Shown: positions 9,383-18,780 of the stretch, one piece after another
How the letters are laid out: each line of letters starts with the position of its first letter
Position numbering within the stretch: the stretch's first letter is position 1
Assembly (NCBI RefSeq): GCF_900591205.1
Contig: NZ_UUPU01000074.1
Span: 1 to 64,000, forward strand
Direction of reading: 5' to 3'
Length of the DNA: 64,000 nt
Origin: Pseudomonas viridiflava
GTDB taxonomy: Bacteria > Pseudomonadota > Gammaproteobacteria > Pseudomonadales > Pseudomonadaceae
Position numbers and translations under genes: made by a program
The notes under the pieces: generated by a model
Database searches by the model: none
What the model was told of the DNA's origin: nothing
Seen by the model: the letters and a program-made list of their open reading frames with translations, nothing else

Positions 9383-10090
9383 TCACTGATTCAGTCGTAC
9401 CTGTTTTTCCAGCTCCAGCTTCAAACCGGGCTCCAGCTTGAGCTGGCGCGCCAACTCATCCAGATACGCCTTTTCCATAAAGTTTTCCTCGTCCACCAGC
9501 ATCACGCTGGCGATGTACATCTCGGCCGCCATTTCCGGCGTGCCGGCAGCGCGCGCCACGTCGGCGGGGTCCAGGGGCTTGTTCAGCTCGGCGTGCAGCC
9601 ATTGCTGCAACTCGCGGTCGCTGTCCAGCTTGGTGAATTCGCCTTCGATCAACGCCCGCTCGCGGTCGTCCACATGCCCGTCGGCCTTGGCGGCCGCGAC
9701 CAGAGCCTTGAGAATGCCCTGGCTATGCTGCTCGACCTGAGCCGGGGGCAGGCGGTCGATGGTTTGCGGCTCGCCTTGGGGCGCACCGGCCTGTTGCGCC
9801 TGCCAGTTGCCGTAGGCTTTGTAGGCGATCACCCCCAACGCCGCCAGCCCTCCATAGGTCAGGGCCTTGCCGCCGAACTTGCGCGCCTTCTTGTTGCCCA
9901 GCAACAGGCCCATGGCACCCGCCGCGAGGGCGCCGCCGCCGGCACCGCCGAGCAAACTGCTGAGCCCGCCACCACCGAGCAAGCCGCCGAGGGCGCCTTT
10001 ATCTTCTGATTTGCGCTGACCACCAGCCTTGTTCTGCAACATGTCCTGGCCGGATTTAAGCAACTGATCGAGCAATCCACGGGTATTCAT
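9383..10090 (-). CDS. DUF533 / TerB-like inner-membrane-associated protein
   Basis: 235 aa. Resembles E. coli YebE (DUF533); function unknown. The N-terminus is basic, then comes a Gly/Ala/Leu-rich stretch (about residues 33-66), a possible membrane helix at about 78-92 (TYGGLAALGVIAYKAY), and a TerB-like helical domain from about 120 with the acidic motif KADGHVDDRERALIEGEF. The gene is monocistronic and divergent from the LysR gene at 10259. No evidence ties it to the Wsp or polyamine genes on either side. Confidence 0.8.
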   Translation of the reverse strand: MNTRGLLDQLLKSGQDMLQNKAGGQRKSEDKGALGGLLGGGGLSSLLGGAGGGALAAGAMGLLLGNKKARKFGGKALTYGGLAALGVIAYKAYGNWQAQQAGAPQGEPQTIDRLPPAQVEQHSQGILKALVAAAKADGHVDDRERALIEGEFTKLDSDRELQQWLHAELNKPLDPADVARAAGTPEMAAEMYIASVMLVDEENFMEKAYLDELARQLKLEPGLKLELEKQVRLNQ

Positions 10091-10258
10091 TCATCGCCTC
10101 CAGACACTTGGGTTCATAGGACCAATAGGCCCCCAGCGTAAAACTAAGTGCCAAAAAGCCTCGATCTAGAGTGCTTCCAGATGTAACGCCGCTGCCGTTC
10201 GCTAAAACCGATATACACTCGAGCACATCTATAAAAACACCCCACTGGTAATTCCAGC

Positions 10259-11170
10259 ATGATGACTTTGCGTCAAATCCGGCATTTCATCGCCGTGGCC
10301 GAGACTGGCTCGATCTCCGCCGCCGCGCAAACCGCCTTCATTTCCCAGTCGACCCTGACCCTGGCGATCCAGCAACTGGAACAGGAAATCGGCGTCAACC
10401 TGTTCAACCGCCACGCCAAGGGCATGACCCTGACCCACCAGGGCCACCAGTTCCTGCGCCAGGCGCACTTGATCCTCGCCACCGTCGACAACGCCAAGCG
10501 CAGCCTGCAACAGAGCACCGACCAGGTCGCCGGGCAGTTGATCATCGGCGTGACCAGCCTGGTGGCCGGCTATTACCTCGCCGATCTGCTCACCCGTTTC
10601 CAGCGTGCCTACCCGAATGTGGAAATCCGTGTGATGGAGGACGAGCGCCCGTATATCGAGCATTTGCTGGTCAGCGGCGAAATTGATGTGGGCGTACTGA
10701 TCCTGTCCAACCTCGAAGACCGCCACGCGCTGCAGACCGAAGTCCTCACCCACTCGCCCCACCGCCTGTGGCTGCCGGCGCAACATCCGCTGCTGGAGCA
10801 CGACAGCATCAACCTCGCCGACGTCGCCCGCGAACCGCTGATCCAACTGAACGTGGATGAAATGGGCCACAACGCCCAGCGCATGTGGACCGGCGCGGGC
10901 CTGCAGCCGCGGATCACGTTGCGCACCGCTTCAACCGAAGCCGTACGCAGCCTGGTAGCCGCGGGGCTCGGCGTCTCGATCCAGCCGGACATGACCTACC
11001 GGCCCTGGTCCCTGGAGGGCGACATTATTGAAGCGCGACCGATTGCTGACCTCAGCCAGACCCTCGATGTGGGCCTGGCCTGGCGCCGAGGCACCGCACG
11101 CCCGGCCCTGGTGGACCCGTTCCTGACCGTGGCCCGCGAGCAACCGCACCCGCGCAAGCCATCTATTTAA
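10259..11170 (+). CDS. LysR-family regulator of the polyamine gene cluster
   Basis: 303 aa. N-terminal winged HTH (residues 2-60, TLRQIRHFIAVAETGSISAAA) and a substrate-binding-like effector domain (about 90-290). A second ATG follows directly at 10262 and could be the true start. It is co-oriented with, and 103 nt upstream of, an aldehyde dehydrogenase and the polyamine transporter, so control of those genes is likely but inferred from position only. The inducer is unknown; a polyamine or aminoaldehyde would fit. Confidence 0.85.
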   Translation: MMTLRQIRHFIAVAETGSISAAAQTAFISQSTLTLAIQQLEQEIGVNLFNRHAKGMTLTHQGHQFLRQAHLILATVDNAKRSLQQSTDQVAGQLIIGVTSLVAGYYLADLLTRFQRAYPNVEIRVMEDERPYIEHLLVSGEIDVGVLILSNLEDRHALQTEVLTHSPHRLWLPAQHPLLEHDSINLADVAREPLIQLNVDEMGHNAQRMWTGAGLQPRITLRTASTEAVRSLVAAGLGVSIQPDMTYRPWSLEGDIIEARPIADLSQTLDVGLAWRRGTARPALVDPFLTVAREQPHPRKPSI

Positions 11171-11273
11171 TCGAATGCTGCATTCAGTATTTAGTATTTG
11201 TTGACCTCGCGCCCGACCTCTACTCTCAGTTCATTCCTATAGAGAAGGTCTGGCGCCTCGTAAGAGAACGCCC

Positions 11274-12761
11274 ATGGCCACACAAGAAAAGAGATCGCGA
11301 AAAATGTCCGGCGCGTCCACCCCGCTGCTCACTGCGTTGCTGATCGACGGCGAACTGGTCCAGGGCCAGGGTTTTGCCGAGCCGATCCTCAACCCGGCCA
11401 CCGGCGAAGTCCTCACCCAGATCGCCGAAGCCAGCACCGAGCAAGTCGAAAGCGCCATCCTCGCCGCCCACCGCGCCTTTGCCGGCTGGTCACGCACTAC
11501 GCCGCAGCAACGCTCGAACATCCTCTTGGGCATCGCCGATGCCATCGAAAAACAAGCCGACTACCTGGCGCGCCTGGAATCGCTGAACTGCGGTAAACCG
11601 CTGCACTTGGCGCGTCAGGATGACCTGAGCGCTACCGTCGATGTGTTCCGCTTCTTTGCCGGGGCTGTGCGCTGCCAGACCGGGCAGCTCAGCGGCGAGT
11701 ACCTGCCGGGCTACACCAGCATGGTGCGTCGTGACCCGATCGGCGTGGTGGCGTCGATTGCACCGTGGAACTACCCATTGATGATGGCCGCGTGGAAGAT
11801 CGCCCCGGCCCTGGCCGCCGGTAATACGTTGGTGTTCAAGCCGTCGGAACACACGCCGCTGTCGATCCTGGCCTTGGCGCCTGTGCTGAAGGATTTGTTA
11901 CCACGGGGCGTGATAAATATTCTGTGTGGCGGCGGTGAAGGCGTCGGCAGCCACTTGGTCAGCCATCCCAAAGTGCGCATGGTGTCGTTGACCGGCGATA
12001 TCGTCACCGGGCAGAAAATCCTGCAAGCCGCCTCCAAAACCCTTAAACGCACGCACCTGGAACTGGGGGGCAAGGCGCCGGTGATCGTGTGCAACGATGC
12101 CGATCTGCAAGCCGTGGTTGAGGGCGTACGCGCCTACGGCTATTACAACGCCGGCCAGGATTGCACCGCCGCTTGCCGCGTTTATGCCCAGGCCGGTATC
12201 CACGACAAATTGGTCGCCGACCTCGGCGCCGCCGTCAGCAGCCTGCGCTTTGCCGGTAAACGCGACGCCGACAATGAACTCGGCCCGCTGATCAGCACGC
12301 GCCAGCGTGACCGCGTGGCCAGTTTTGTGGAGCGCGCCCTCGGTCAACCGCATATCGAACGGGTGACCGGCGCTGCCGTGCATTCCGGCGCCGGCTTCTA
12401 TTACCAGCCGACCCTGCTCGCCGGCTGCAAACAGAACGATGAAATCGTGCAGCGCGAAGTGTTCGGCCCGGTGGTCACCGTGACCCGCTTCGATGAGCTG
12501 GAACAGGCGGTGGACTGGGCCAATGACTCCGAATATGGCCTGGCCTCCTCCGTCTGGACCCAGAACCTGGACAAGGCCATGCAGGTCGCGGCGCGCCTGC
12601 AATACGGCTGCACCTGGATCAACAGCCATTTCATGCTGGTCAGCGAAATGCCCCACGGCGGCTTGAAGCGTTCGGGGTATGGGAAAGATCTGTCGAGTGA
12701 TTCGCTGCAGGACTACAGCGTGGTGCGGCACATCATGGCCCGTCACGGAAATCAGCTGTAA
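11274..12761 (+). CDS. Aldehyde dehydrogenase, aminobutyraldehyde/betaine-aldehyde type
   Basis: 495 aa. NAD(P)-dependent oxidation of an aminoaldehyde, probably 4-aminobutyraldehyde to 4-aminobutyrate. Catalytic Cys297 lies in NAGQDCTAACR; the general-base Glu is in LELGGKAPVIV; the Rossmann region includes APWNYPLMMAAWKIAPALAAGN. It is a clear paralogue of the enzyme at 17213, which also has FNPA-type N-terminal and AGQDCTAACR motifs. About 20 extra N-terminal residues relative to that paralogue suggest the ATG at 11304 as an alternative start. Position next to spermidine dehydrogenase and a polyamine transporter supports the substrate. Confidence 0.88.
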   Translation: MATQEKRSRKMSGASTPLLTALLIDGELVQGQGFAEPILNPATGEVLTQIAEASTEQVESAILAAHRAFAGWSRTTPQQRSNILLGIADAIEKQADYLARLESLNCGKPLHLARQDDLSATVDVFRFFAGAVRCQTGQLSGEYLPGYTSMVRRDPIGVVASIAPWNYPLMMAAWKIAPALAAGNTLVFKPSEHTPLSILALAPVLKDLLPRGVINILCGGGEGVGSHLVSHPKVRMVSLTGDIVTGQKILQAASKTLKRTHLELGGKAPVIVCNDADLQAVVEGVRAYGYYNAGQDCTAACRVYAQAGIHDKLVADLGAAVSSLRFAGKRDADNELGPLISTRQRDRVASFVERALGQPHIERVTGAAVHSGAGFYYQPTLLAGCKQNDEIVQREVFGPVVTVTRFDELEQAVDWANDSEYGLASSVWTQNLDKAMQVAARLQYGCTWINSHFMLVSEMPHGGLKRSGYGKDLSSDSLQDYSVVRHIMARHGNQL

Positions 12762-12905
12762 GCAGCAAGTTACAAGCTGCACGTGAACGCGACACTGCTT
12801 TTTCTTGCAGCGTGCGGCTTGGTGCCAAGAGCTACGCTAAAACAACAAACAACAGATACCACTGCTTTTACTGCCCCGACCATAATTAAAGAAGAGGGAA
12901 CCCCT
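12762..12905. repeat. Copy of an AGCAGCAAGTT / CAAGCTGC repeat
   Basis: Just after the stop codon the sequence AGCAGCAAGTTACAAGCTGC is followed by an imperfect inverted copy (TTCTTGCAGCGTGCGGCTTG). A relative, AGCAGCAAGTTAAAAGCTTGC, occurs at about 29990. The transporter start at 12906, with GAAGAGGGAA upstream, lies after it. Confidence 0.5.
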
Positions 12906-14057
12906 ATGTCTGCGCACAAGACCGCACTGCTCAGTGCCCTGACCACCGCGCTGCTGGCCAGCGCCAGCCTGCAGGCCGCCGAACCGCTCAAGGCGGTGGG
13001 CGCGGGTGAGGGCCAGCTGGATATCGTCGCCTGGCCCGGTTATATCGAACGTGGCGAAAGCGACAAAGCCTACGACTGGGTCAGCGGTTTCGAGAAGGAA
13101 ACCGGCTGTAAGGTCAATGTGAAAACCGCCGCCACCTCCGACGAAATGGTCAGCTTGATGGCCAAGGGCGGGTATGACCTGGTGACCGCGTCCGGTGATG
13201 CTTCGCTGCGATTGATCGCCGGCAAGCGTGTACAGCCGATCAACACCGCGCTGATCCCCAACTGGAAAAACATCGACCCACGCCTCAAAGACGCACCGTG
13301 GTACGTGGTCGGCCAGCAGACTTACGGCACCCCGTACCAGTGGGGCCCGAACGTATTGATGTACAACACCAACGTGTTCAAGACCGCGCCCACCAGTTGG
13401 AACGTGCTGTTCGACGCGCAGAACCTGCCCGACGGCAAGCCGAACAAAGGCCGCGTGCAAGCCTACGACGGCCCGATCTACATCGCCGACGCCGCGCTGT
13501 ACCTCAAGAGCACCAAGCCGGAGCTGGGTATCCAGAGCCCCTACGAGCTGACCGAAACCCAGTACAAGGCCGTGCTTGAACTGTTACGCGCCCAGCAGCC
13601 GTTGATCCACCGCTACTGGCACGACACCACCGTGCAAATGAGTGACTTCAAGAATGAAGGCGTGGTGGCGTCCAGCGCCTGGCCCTATCAGGTCAACGGC
13701 CTGCAGAACGAGAAACAGCCGATCGCTTCGACGATTCCGAAAGAAGGCGCCACCGGCTGGGCCGACACCACCATGCTGCACACCGAGGCCAAGCACCCCA
13801 ACTGCGCCTACAAGTGGATGGACTGGTCGCTGCAACCGAAGGTCCAGGGCGATGTCGCCGCCTGGTTCGGCTCGCTGCCGGCAGTGCCTGCAGCCTGTAA
13901 GGAAAGCGAACTGCTGGGCGCCGAAGGCTGCAAGACCAACGGCTTCGACCAGTTCGACAAGATCGCCTTCTGGAAAACCCCGCAGGCTGAAGGCGGCAAG
14001 TTCGTGCCGTACAGCCGCTGGACCCAGGATTACATTGCGATCATGGGTGGCAGGTAA
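12906..14057 (+). CDS. Periplasmic polyamine-binding protein (PotD/PotF-like)
   Basis: 383 aa. Solute-binding subunit of the ABC transporter encoded next. A Sec signal peptide covers about residues 1-25 (KTALLSALTTALLASASLQA). The mature part is a family-1 polyamine-type binding protein (LDIVAWPGYIERG, FEKETGCKVNVKTAATSDEMV, YDLVTASGDASLRLI, YQWGPNVLMYN). I start at 12906 because AGAGGGAA lies upstream and the signal peptide follows at once; an in-frame ATG at 12783 would put about 41 unrelated residues before it. Ligand assignment (spermidine or putrescine) is from family and context. Confidence 0.85.
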   Translation: MSAHKTALLSALTTALLASASLQAAEPLKAVGAGEGQLDIVAWPGYIERGESDKAYDWVSGFEKETGCKVNVKTAATSDEMVSLMAKGGYDLVTASGDASLRLIAGKRVQPINTALIPNWKNIDPRLKDAPWYVVGQQTYGTPYQWGPNVLMYNTNVFKTAPTSWNVLFDAQNLPDGKPNKGRVQAYDGPIYIADAALYLKSTKPELGIQSPYELTETQYKAVLELLRAQQPLIHRYWHDTTVQMSDFKNEGVVASSAWPYQVNGLQNEKQPIASTIPKEGATGWADTTMLHTEAKHPNCAYKWMDWSLQPKVQGDVAAWFGSLPAVPAACKESELLGAEGCKTNGFDQFDKIAFWKTPQAEGGKFVPYSRWTQDYIAIMGGR

Positions 14058-14098
14058 GGTCTTGCGGGCTGCATAGATCCAATGTGGGCAGGGTTTAT

Positions 14099-14183
14099 GT
14101 GGGAGCTGGCTTGCCTGCGATGCAGGCACCTCGGTCTGGCTGAAACACCGAGGTGCCTGCATCGCAGGCAAGCCAGCTCCCAC
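14099..14183. repeat. REP doublet (REPIN), GAGCTGGCTTGCCTGC type
   Basis: Inverted REP pair between the binding-protein and ATPase genes of the transporter. The centre is itself palindromic (GAGGTGCCTGCATCGC mirrored), giving a stem of nearly 40 bp. Such a structure inside an operon could affect mRNA levels of its two sides. Confidence 0.9.
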
Positions 14184-14288
14184 AGAAAAGCGCCCACATT
14201 CAGATCGAGTCGCCCTCCACTGTTTTGATTTTTCAGAAGTCCAGGCCGGGCCGCTGCGACGACCCGCGCCTTTTTGGAGCACCGCACC

Positions 14289-15323
14289 ATGACGCTTGCA
14301 GTCCAATTCACCCACGTTTCCCGTCAGTTCGGCGAAGTGAAAGCCGTTGACCGGGTTTCCATCGACATCCAGGACGGCGAGTTCTTTTCCATGCTCGGCC
14401 CTTCCGGCTCCGGCAAAACCACGTGCCTGCGCCTGATTGCCGGTTTCGAGCAGCCGAGCGCAGGCTCGATCCGGATTCATGGCGAGGAAGCCGCCGGCTT
14501 GCCGCCGTATCAACGCGACGTAAACACTGTGTTCCAGGATTACGCGCTGTTCCCCCATATGAATGTGCGCGACAACGTGGCCTATGGCCTCAAGGTCAAG
14601 GGCGTGGGCAAGGCCGAGCGCCTGAACCGCGCCGAAGAGGCATTGGCCATGGTCGCCCTCGGCGGTTACGGCGACCGCAAGCCGGTGCAGCTCTCCGGTG
14701 GCCAGCGCCAACGCGTGGCCCTGGCCCGCGCCCTGGTCAATCGCCCACGGGTGTTGCTGCTGGATGAGCCGCTGGGCGCCCTCGACCTCAAGCTGCGCGA
14801 ACAGATGCAAAGTGAGCTGAAAAAGCTGCAACGCCAGCTGGGCATCACCTTTATTTTCGTGACCCACGACCAGACCGAAGCGCTGTCGATGTCCGACCGC
14901 GTGGCGGTGTTCAACAAAGGCCGCATCGAACAGGTCGACACCCCGCGCAACCTGTACATGAAACCCGCCACCGCGTTCGTCGCCGAATTCGTCGGCACCT
15001 CCAACGTGATTCGCGGCGAACTGGCGCAGCGCCTCAGCGGCAGTGCGCAGCCGTTCTCGATTCGCCCGGAACACGTGCGTTTTGCCGAAGGCCCATTGGG
15101 TGCCGGCGAAGTGGAAGTCAGCGGCCTGCTGCACGATATCCAGTACCAGGGCAGCGCCACCCGCTATGAACTGAAACTGCAAAACGGCCAGGCGCTGAAT
15201 ATCAGCCAGGCCAACAACCAGTGGCTGGATACCAGCAGCGGCCATCAGGTCGGCCAGCCCATCACCGCCCGCTGGGCGCGGGAAGCCATGACCCCGCTGA
15301 CCGATACCGCAGGCGAGGTGTGA
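14289..15323 (+). CDS. Polyamine ABC transporter ATPase (PotA/PotG-like)
   Basis: 344 aa. Energises uptake. Walker A GPSGSGKTT at residues 37-45, Q-loop FQDYALFP, signature LSGGQRQR, Walker B VLLLDEP, switch His in FVTHDQTEA, then a C-terminal TOBE domain (about 270-340). The ATG at 14289 is preceded by GGAG at a 9-nt spacing; a TTG at 14274 would lie in frame but inside that site. One base separates its stop from the next gene. Confidence 0.92.
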   Translation: MTLAVQFTHVSRQFGEVKAVDRVSIDIQDGEFFSMLGPSGSGKTTCLRLIAGFEQPSAGSIRIHGEEAAGLPPYQRDVNTVFQDYALFPHMNVRDNVAYGLKVKGVGKAERLNRAEEALAMVALGGYGDRKPVQLSGGQRQRVALARALVNRPRVLLLDEPLGALDLKLREQMQSELKKLQRQLGITFIFVTHDQTEALSMSDRVAVFNKGRIEQVDTPRNLYMKPATAFVAEFVGTSNVIRGELAQRLSGSAQPFSIRPEHVRFAEGPLGAGEVEVSGLLHDIQYQGSATRYELKLQNGQALNISQANNQWLDTSSGHQVGQPITARWAREAMTPLTDTAGEV

Positions 15324-15324
15324 C

Positions 15325-16254
15325 ATGAGCCTGGCCCTTTCCCAACCGCCGATGCGCAGGTTTTCCAACCTGCTCTACCGCAAGCCCAACCTGTACCTGG
15401 CGATGTTGCTGATACCGCCGCTGATCTGGTTCGGCGCGATCTACCTCGGCTCGTTGCTGACCCTGCTGTGGCAAGGTTTCTATACTTTTGACGACTTCAC
15501 CATGGCGGTCACGCCGGACCTGACCCTGGCCAACTTCGCCGCGCTGTTCCAGCCGTCGAACTTTGACATCATCCTGCGCACCCTGAGCATGGCGATTGTG
15601 GTGTCGATCGCCAGCGCCATCGTGGCCTTCCCCATCGCCTACTACATGGCGCGCTACACCACGGGCAAGACCAAGGCGTTTTTCTACATCGCGGTGATGA
15701 TGCCGATGTGGGCCAGCTATATCGTCAAGGCGTATGCCTGGACCTTGCTGCTGGCCAAGGGCGGTGTGGCGCAATGGTTCGTGCAGCACCTGGGGCTGGA
15801 GCCGGTGTTGCAGTGGGTGCTGGGCATCCCCGGCGTGGGCGGCAGCACCTTGAGCACCTCGCACCTGGGGCGCTTCATGGTGTTCGTCTACATCTGGCTA
15901 CCCTTCATGATCCTGCCGATCCAGGCGTCCCTGGAACGTTTGCCGCCCTCGTTGCTGCAAGCCTCGGCGGATTTGGGCGCCAAGCCGCGCCAGACCTTTA
16001 TGCAGGTGATTCTGCCGCTGTCGGTGCCAGGGATTGCCGCCGGTTCGATCTTCACGTTCTCGCTGACCCTGGGCGACTTTATCGTCCCGCAGCTGGTGGG
16101 CCCGCCCGGTTACTTCGTCGGCGGCATGGTTTACGCCCAGCAAGGCGCCATCGGCAACATGCCCATGGCCGCGGCGTTCACCTTGGTGCCGATCGTGCTG
16201 ATCGCGGTTTACCTGTCCATCGTCAAACGCCTGGGGGCCTTCGATGCACTCTGA
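15325..16254 (+). CDS. Polyamine ABC transporter permease (PotB/PotH-like)
   Basis: 309 aa. Inner-membrane permease with about six transmembrane segments, the first at about 25-50 (YLAMLLIPPLIWFGAIYLGSLL). The cytoplasmic EAA-type loop is seen around LPPSLLQASADLGAKPRQTFMQVILP. It overlaps the second permease gene by 11 nt, as expected for a paired heterodimer. Confidence 0.9.
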   Translation: MSLALSQPPMRRFSNLLYRKPNLYLAMLLIPPLIWFGAIYLGSLLTLLWQGFYTFDDFTMAVTPDLTLANFAALFQPSNFDIILRTLSMAIVVSIASAIVAFPIAYYMARYTTGKTKAFFYIAVMMPMWASYIVKAYAWTLLLAKGGVAQWFVQHLGLEPVLQWVLGIPGVGGSTLSTSHLGRFMVFVYIWLPFMILPIQASLERLPPSLLQASADLGAKPRQTFMQVILPLSVPGIAAGSIFTFSLTLGDFIVPQLVGPPGYFVGGMVYAQQGAIGNMPMAAAFTLVPIVLIAVYLSIVKRLGAFDAL

Positions 16255-17053
16255 AAAAGCATCTGTATCGCTGAAGATCGCGGCCTGGGGTGGGTTGGTA
16301 TTTTTGCACTTCCCGATCCTGATCATCTTCCTCTACGCCTTCAACACCGAAGAAGCCGCGTTCAGTTTCCCACCCCAAGGTTTTACCCTGAAGTGGTTCA
16401 GCGTGGCCTTCGCCCGTCCGGATGTGCTGGAAGCGATCAAGCTGTCGCTGCAGATCGCCGCCATCGCCACGCTGATCGCCATGGTGCTCGGCACATTGGC
16501 CTCGGCGGCCCTGTATCGCCGTGAGTTTTTCGGCAAGCAAGGCGTGTCGTTGATGCTGATCCTGCCGATTGCGCTGCCGGGGATCATCACCGGTATCGCG
16601 CTGCTGGCGACCTTCAAGACGCTGGGGATCGAGCCGGGGATGTTCACCATCATCGTCGGGCACGCGACCTTCTGCGTGGTGATCGTCTACAACAACGTGA
16701 TCGCGCGGTTGCGCCGCACTTCCCACAGCCTGATCGAAGCCTCGATGGACCTGGGCGCCGACGGCTGGCAGACGTTTCGCTACATCATCATGCCCAACCT
16801 CGGCTCGGCGTTGCTGGCCGGCGGCATGCTCGCCTTTGCGCTGTCGTTTGACGAAATCATCGTCACCACCTTCACCGCCGGCCACGAGCGCACCTTGCCG
16901 TTGTGGCTGCTCAACCAGCTCAGTCGCCCACGCGATGTGCCGGTGACCAACGTGGTGGCGATGCTGGTGATGCTGGTGACGATGTTCCCGATTCTCGGTG
17001 CCTATTACCTGACCCGCGGCGGTGAAAGCGTGGCCGGGAGTGGCGGTAAATAA
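16244..17053 (+). CDS. Polyamine ABC transporter permease (PotC/PotI-like)
   Basis: 269 aa. Second permease subunit, about six membrane segments starting at 10-30 (IAAWGGLVFLHFPILIIFLYAF). The EAA loop reads LIEASMDLGADGWQTFRYIIMP. The start ATG lies within the end of the upstream permease. A REP doublet follows, then the second aldehyde dehydrogenase. Confidence 0.9.
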   Translation: MHSEKASVSLKIAAWGGLVFLHFPILIIFLYAFNTEEAAFSFPPQGFTLKWFSVAFARPDVLEAIKLSLQIAAIATLIAMVLGTLASAALYRREFFGKQGVSLMLILPIALPGIITGIALLATFKTLGIEPGMFTIIVGHATFCVVIVYNNVIARLRRTSHSLIEASMDLGADGWQTFRYIIMPNLGSALLAGGMLAFALSFDEIIVTTFTAGHERTLPLWLLNQLSRPRDVPVTNVVAMLVMLVTMFPILGAYYLTRGGESVAGSGGK

Positions 17054-17089
17054 CTGACAACACATTGTCACTGTTGAAACAGGCTCCAT

Positions 17090-17159
17090 GTGGGAGCTGG
17101 CTTGCCTGCGATAGCGGTATCGACTGACCCACCGCTATCGCAGGCAAGCCAGCTCCCAC
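17090..17159. repeat. REP doublet (REPIN), GAGCTGGCTTGCCTGC type
   Basis: Compact inverted REP pair, with arms running GTGGGAGCTGGCTTGCCTGC then GATAGCGGT and back, between the permease and dehydrogenase genes. Confidence 0.92.
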
Positions 17160-17212
17160 CGTTGACCCGGTTTCTCCAGAAAAAGAACAGTCGCTCAGAG
17201 GAGAGCTGAACC

Positions 17213-18637
17213 ATGCAAACCAAACTCTTGATCAACGGCAAATTGGTCGAAGGCGAAGGCCCGGCCCAAGCGATTTTCAACCCGGCACTTGGCCGCGTGC
17301 TGGTGGAAATCAAGGAAGCCAGCGAAGCCCAAGTCGACGCCGCCGTGCGTGCCGCCGATGCGGCCTTCGAAGGCTGGTCGCAAACCGCGCCCAAGGATCG
17401 CTCGCTGTTACTGCTGAAACTCGCGGACGCAATAGAAGCCCACGGCGAAGAACTGGCCAAGCTCGAATCGGACAACTGCGGCAAGCCCTACAGCGCCGCG
17501 CTGAACGATGAGATCCCGGCGATTGCCGATGTGTTCCGCTTCTTCGCCGGTGCCAGCCGCTGCATGAGCGGCTCGGCCGGTGGCGAATACCTGCCTGGCC
17601 ACACCTCGATGATCCGCCGCGACCCGGTGGGTGTGATTGCGTCCATCGCGCCGTGGAACTACCCACTGATGATGGTCGCCTGGAAAATCGCTCCAGCTCT
17701 GGCTGCCGGTAATACCGTGGTGCTCAAGCCGTCGGAACAAACCCCGCTGACCGCGTTGCGCATGGTCGAACTGGCGGCGGAAATTTTCCCGGCCGGTGTA
17801 CTCAATCTGGTATTCGGCCGTGGGCCTACCGTAGGCAACCCGCTGGTGACCCACCCTAAAGTGCGCATGGTGTCGCTGACCGGTTCCATCGCCACCGGCG
17901 CGAATATCATCTCCAGCACCGCCGACAGCGTGAAACGCATGCACATGGAGCTGGGCGGCAAGGCGCCGGTGATCATCTTCAATGACGCGGATATCGACGC
18001 GGCCGTGGAAGGCATCCGCACGTTCGGCTTCTATAACGCCGGCCAGGATTGCACCGCCGCGTGCCGGATTTATGCCCAGGCAGATATCTACGATGCGTTT
18101 GTGGAGAAGCTCGGCGCGGCGGTCGCCAGCATCAAGTACGGCTTACAGGATGACCCGGCCACCGAACTGGGCCCGCTGATCACCGCGCAACACCGTGACC
18201 GCGTGGCCGGGTTTGTCGAGCGCGCCGTGGCGCAGCCGCATATTCGCCTGGTCACGGGAGGCAAGGCGGTAGAGGGCAATGGTTTCTTCTTTGAACCGAC
18301 GGTGCTTGCCGATGCCCAGCAGGACGACGAAATCGTGCGCCGCGAGGTGTTCGGGCCGGTGGTGTCGGTGACCCAGTTCACCGATGAGGCGCAGGTATTG
18401 GGCTGGGCCAACGATTCGGACTACGGCCTGGCGTCATCCGTATGGACCGCCGACGTAGGCCGTGCCCATCGCCTGGCTGCGCGCCTGCAGTACGGCTGCA
18501 CCTGGGTCAACACCCACTTCATGCTTGTCAGCGAAATGCCGCACGGCGGTCAGAAACTGTCGGGTTATGGCAAGGATATGTCCATGTACGGGCTGGAGGA
18601 CTACACCACGGTTCGCCATGTAATGTTCAAGCACTGA
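17213..18637 (+). CDS. Aldehyde dehydrogenase, gamma-aminobutyraldehyde type
   Basis: 474 aa, the usual length of aminobutyraldehyde (1-pyrroline) dehydrogenases. Catalytic Cys280 (NAGQDCTAACR) and Glu246 (MELGGKAPV) are present. SD: AGAGGAGAG about 8 nt before the ATG. It lies between the polyamine transporter and spermidine dehydrogenase, whose product 4-aminobutyraldehyde it would oxidise to GABA. Its paralogue at 11274 presumably overlaps in function or serves the related 3-aminopropanal/1,3-diaminopropane branch; the sequence does not decide. Confidence 0.9.
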   Translation: MQTKLLINGKLVEGEGPAQAIFNPALGRVLVEIKEASEAQVDAAVRAADAAFEGWSQTAPKDRSLLLLKLADAIEAHGEELAKLESDNCGKPYSAALNDEIPAIADVFRFFAGASRCMSGSAGGEYLPGHTSMIRRDPVGVIASIAPWNYPLMMVAWKIAPALAAGNTVVLKPSEQTPLTALRMVELAAEIFPAGVLNLVFGRGPTVGNPLVTHPKVRMVSLTGSIATGANIISSTADSVKRMHMELGGKAPVIIFNDADIDAAVEGIRTFGFYNAGQDCTAACRIYAQADIYDAFVEKLGAAVASIKYGLQDDPATELGPLITAQHRDRVAGFVERAVAQPHIRLVTGGKAVEGNGFFFEPTVLADAQQDDEIVRREVFGPVVSVTQFTDEAQVLGWANDSDYGLASSVWTADVGRAHRLAARLQYGCTWVNTHFMLVSEMPHGGQKLSGYGKDMSMYGLEDYTTVRHVMFKH

Positions 18638-18649
18638 CGCATTACCCCT

Positions 18650-18736
18650 GTGGGAGCGGGCTTGCTCGCGGACGCGGTACATCAGACGCACAGGTGTCGA
18701 CTGACACGCCGTATTCGCGAGCAAGCCCGCTCCCAC
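18650..18736. repeat. REP doublet (REPIN), GAGCGGGCTTGCTCGC type
   Basis: Inverted REP pair of a second sequence type, GTGGGAGCGGGCTTGCTCGC and its reverse complement, between dehydrogenase and spdH. Confidence 0.92.
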
Positions 18737-18780
18737 AGGGGATCTCCTTCATAACAATAAAAATTCGCAGGTTCTTCCCC

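Noticed and set aside
12783..12905. N-terminal extension of the polyamine-binding protein
   Set aside because: It would place about 41 residues before a good signal peptide, and the AGAGGGAA site favours 12906.
13584..15368. 594-codon open frame on the minus strand
   Set aside because: Runs antisense through the transporter genes and a REP doublet, so it cannot be a real protein.
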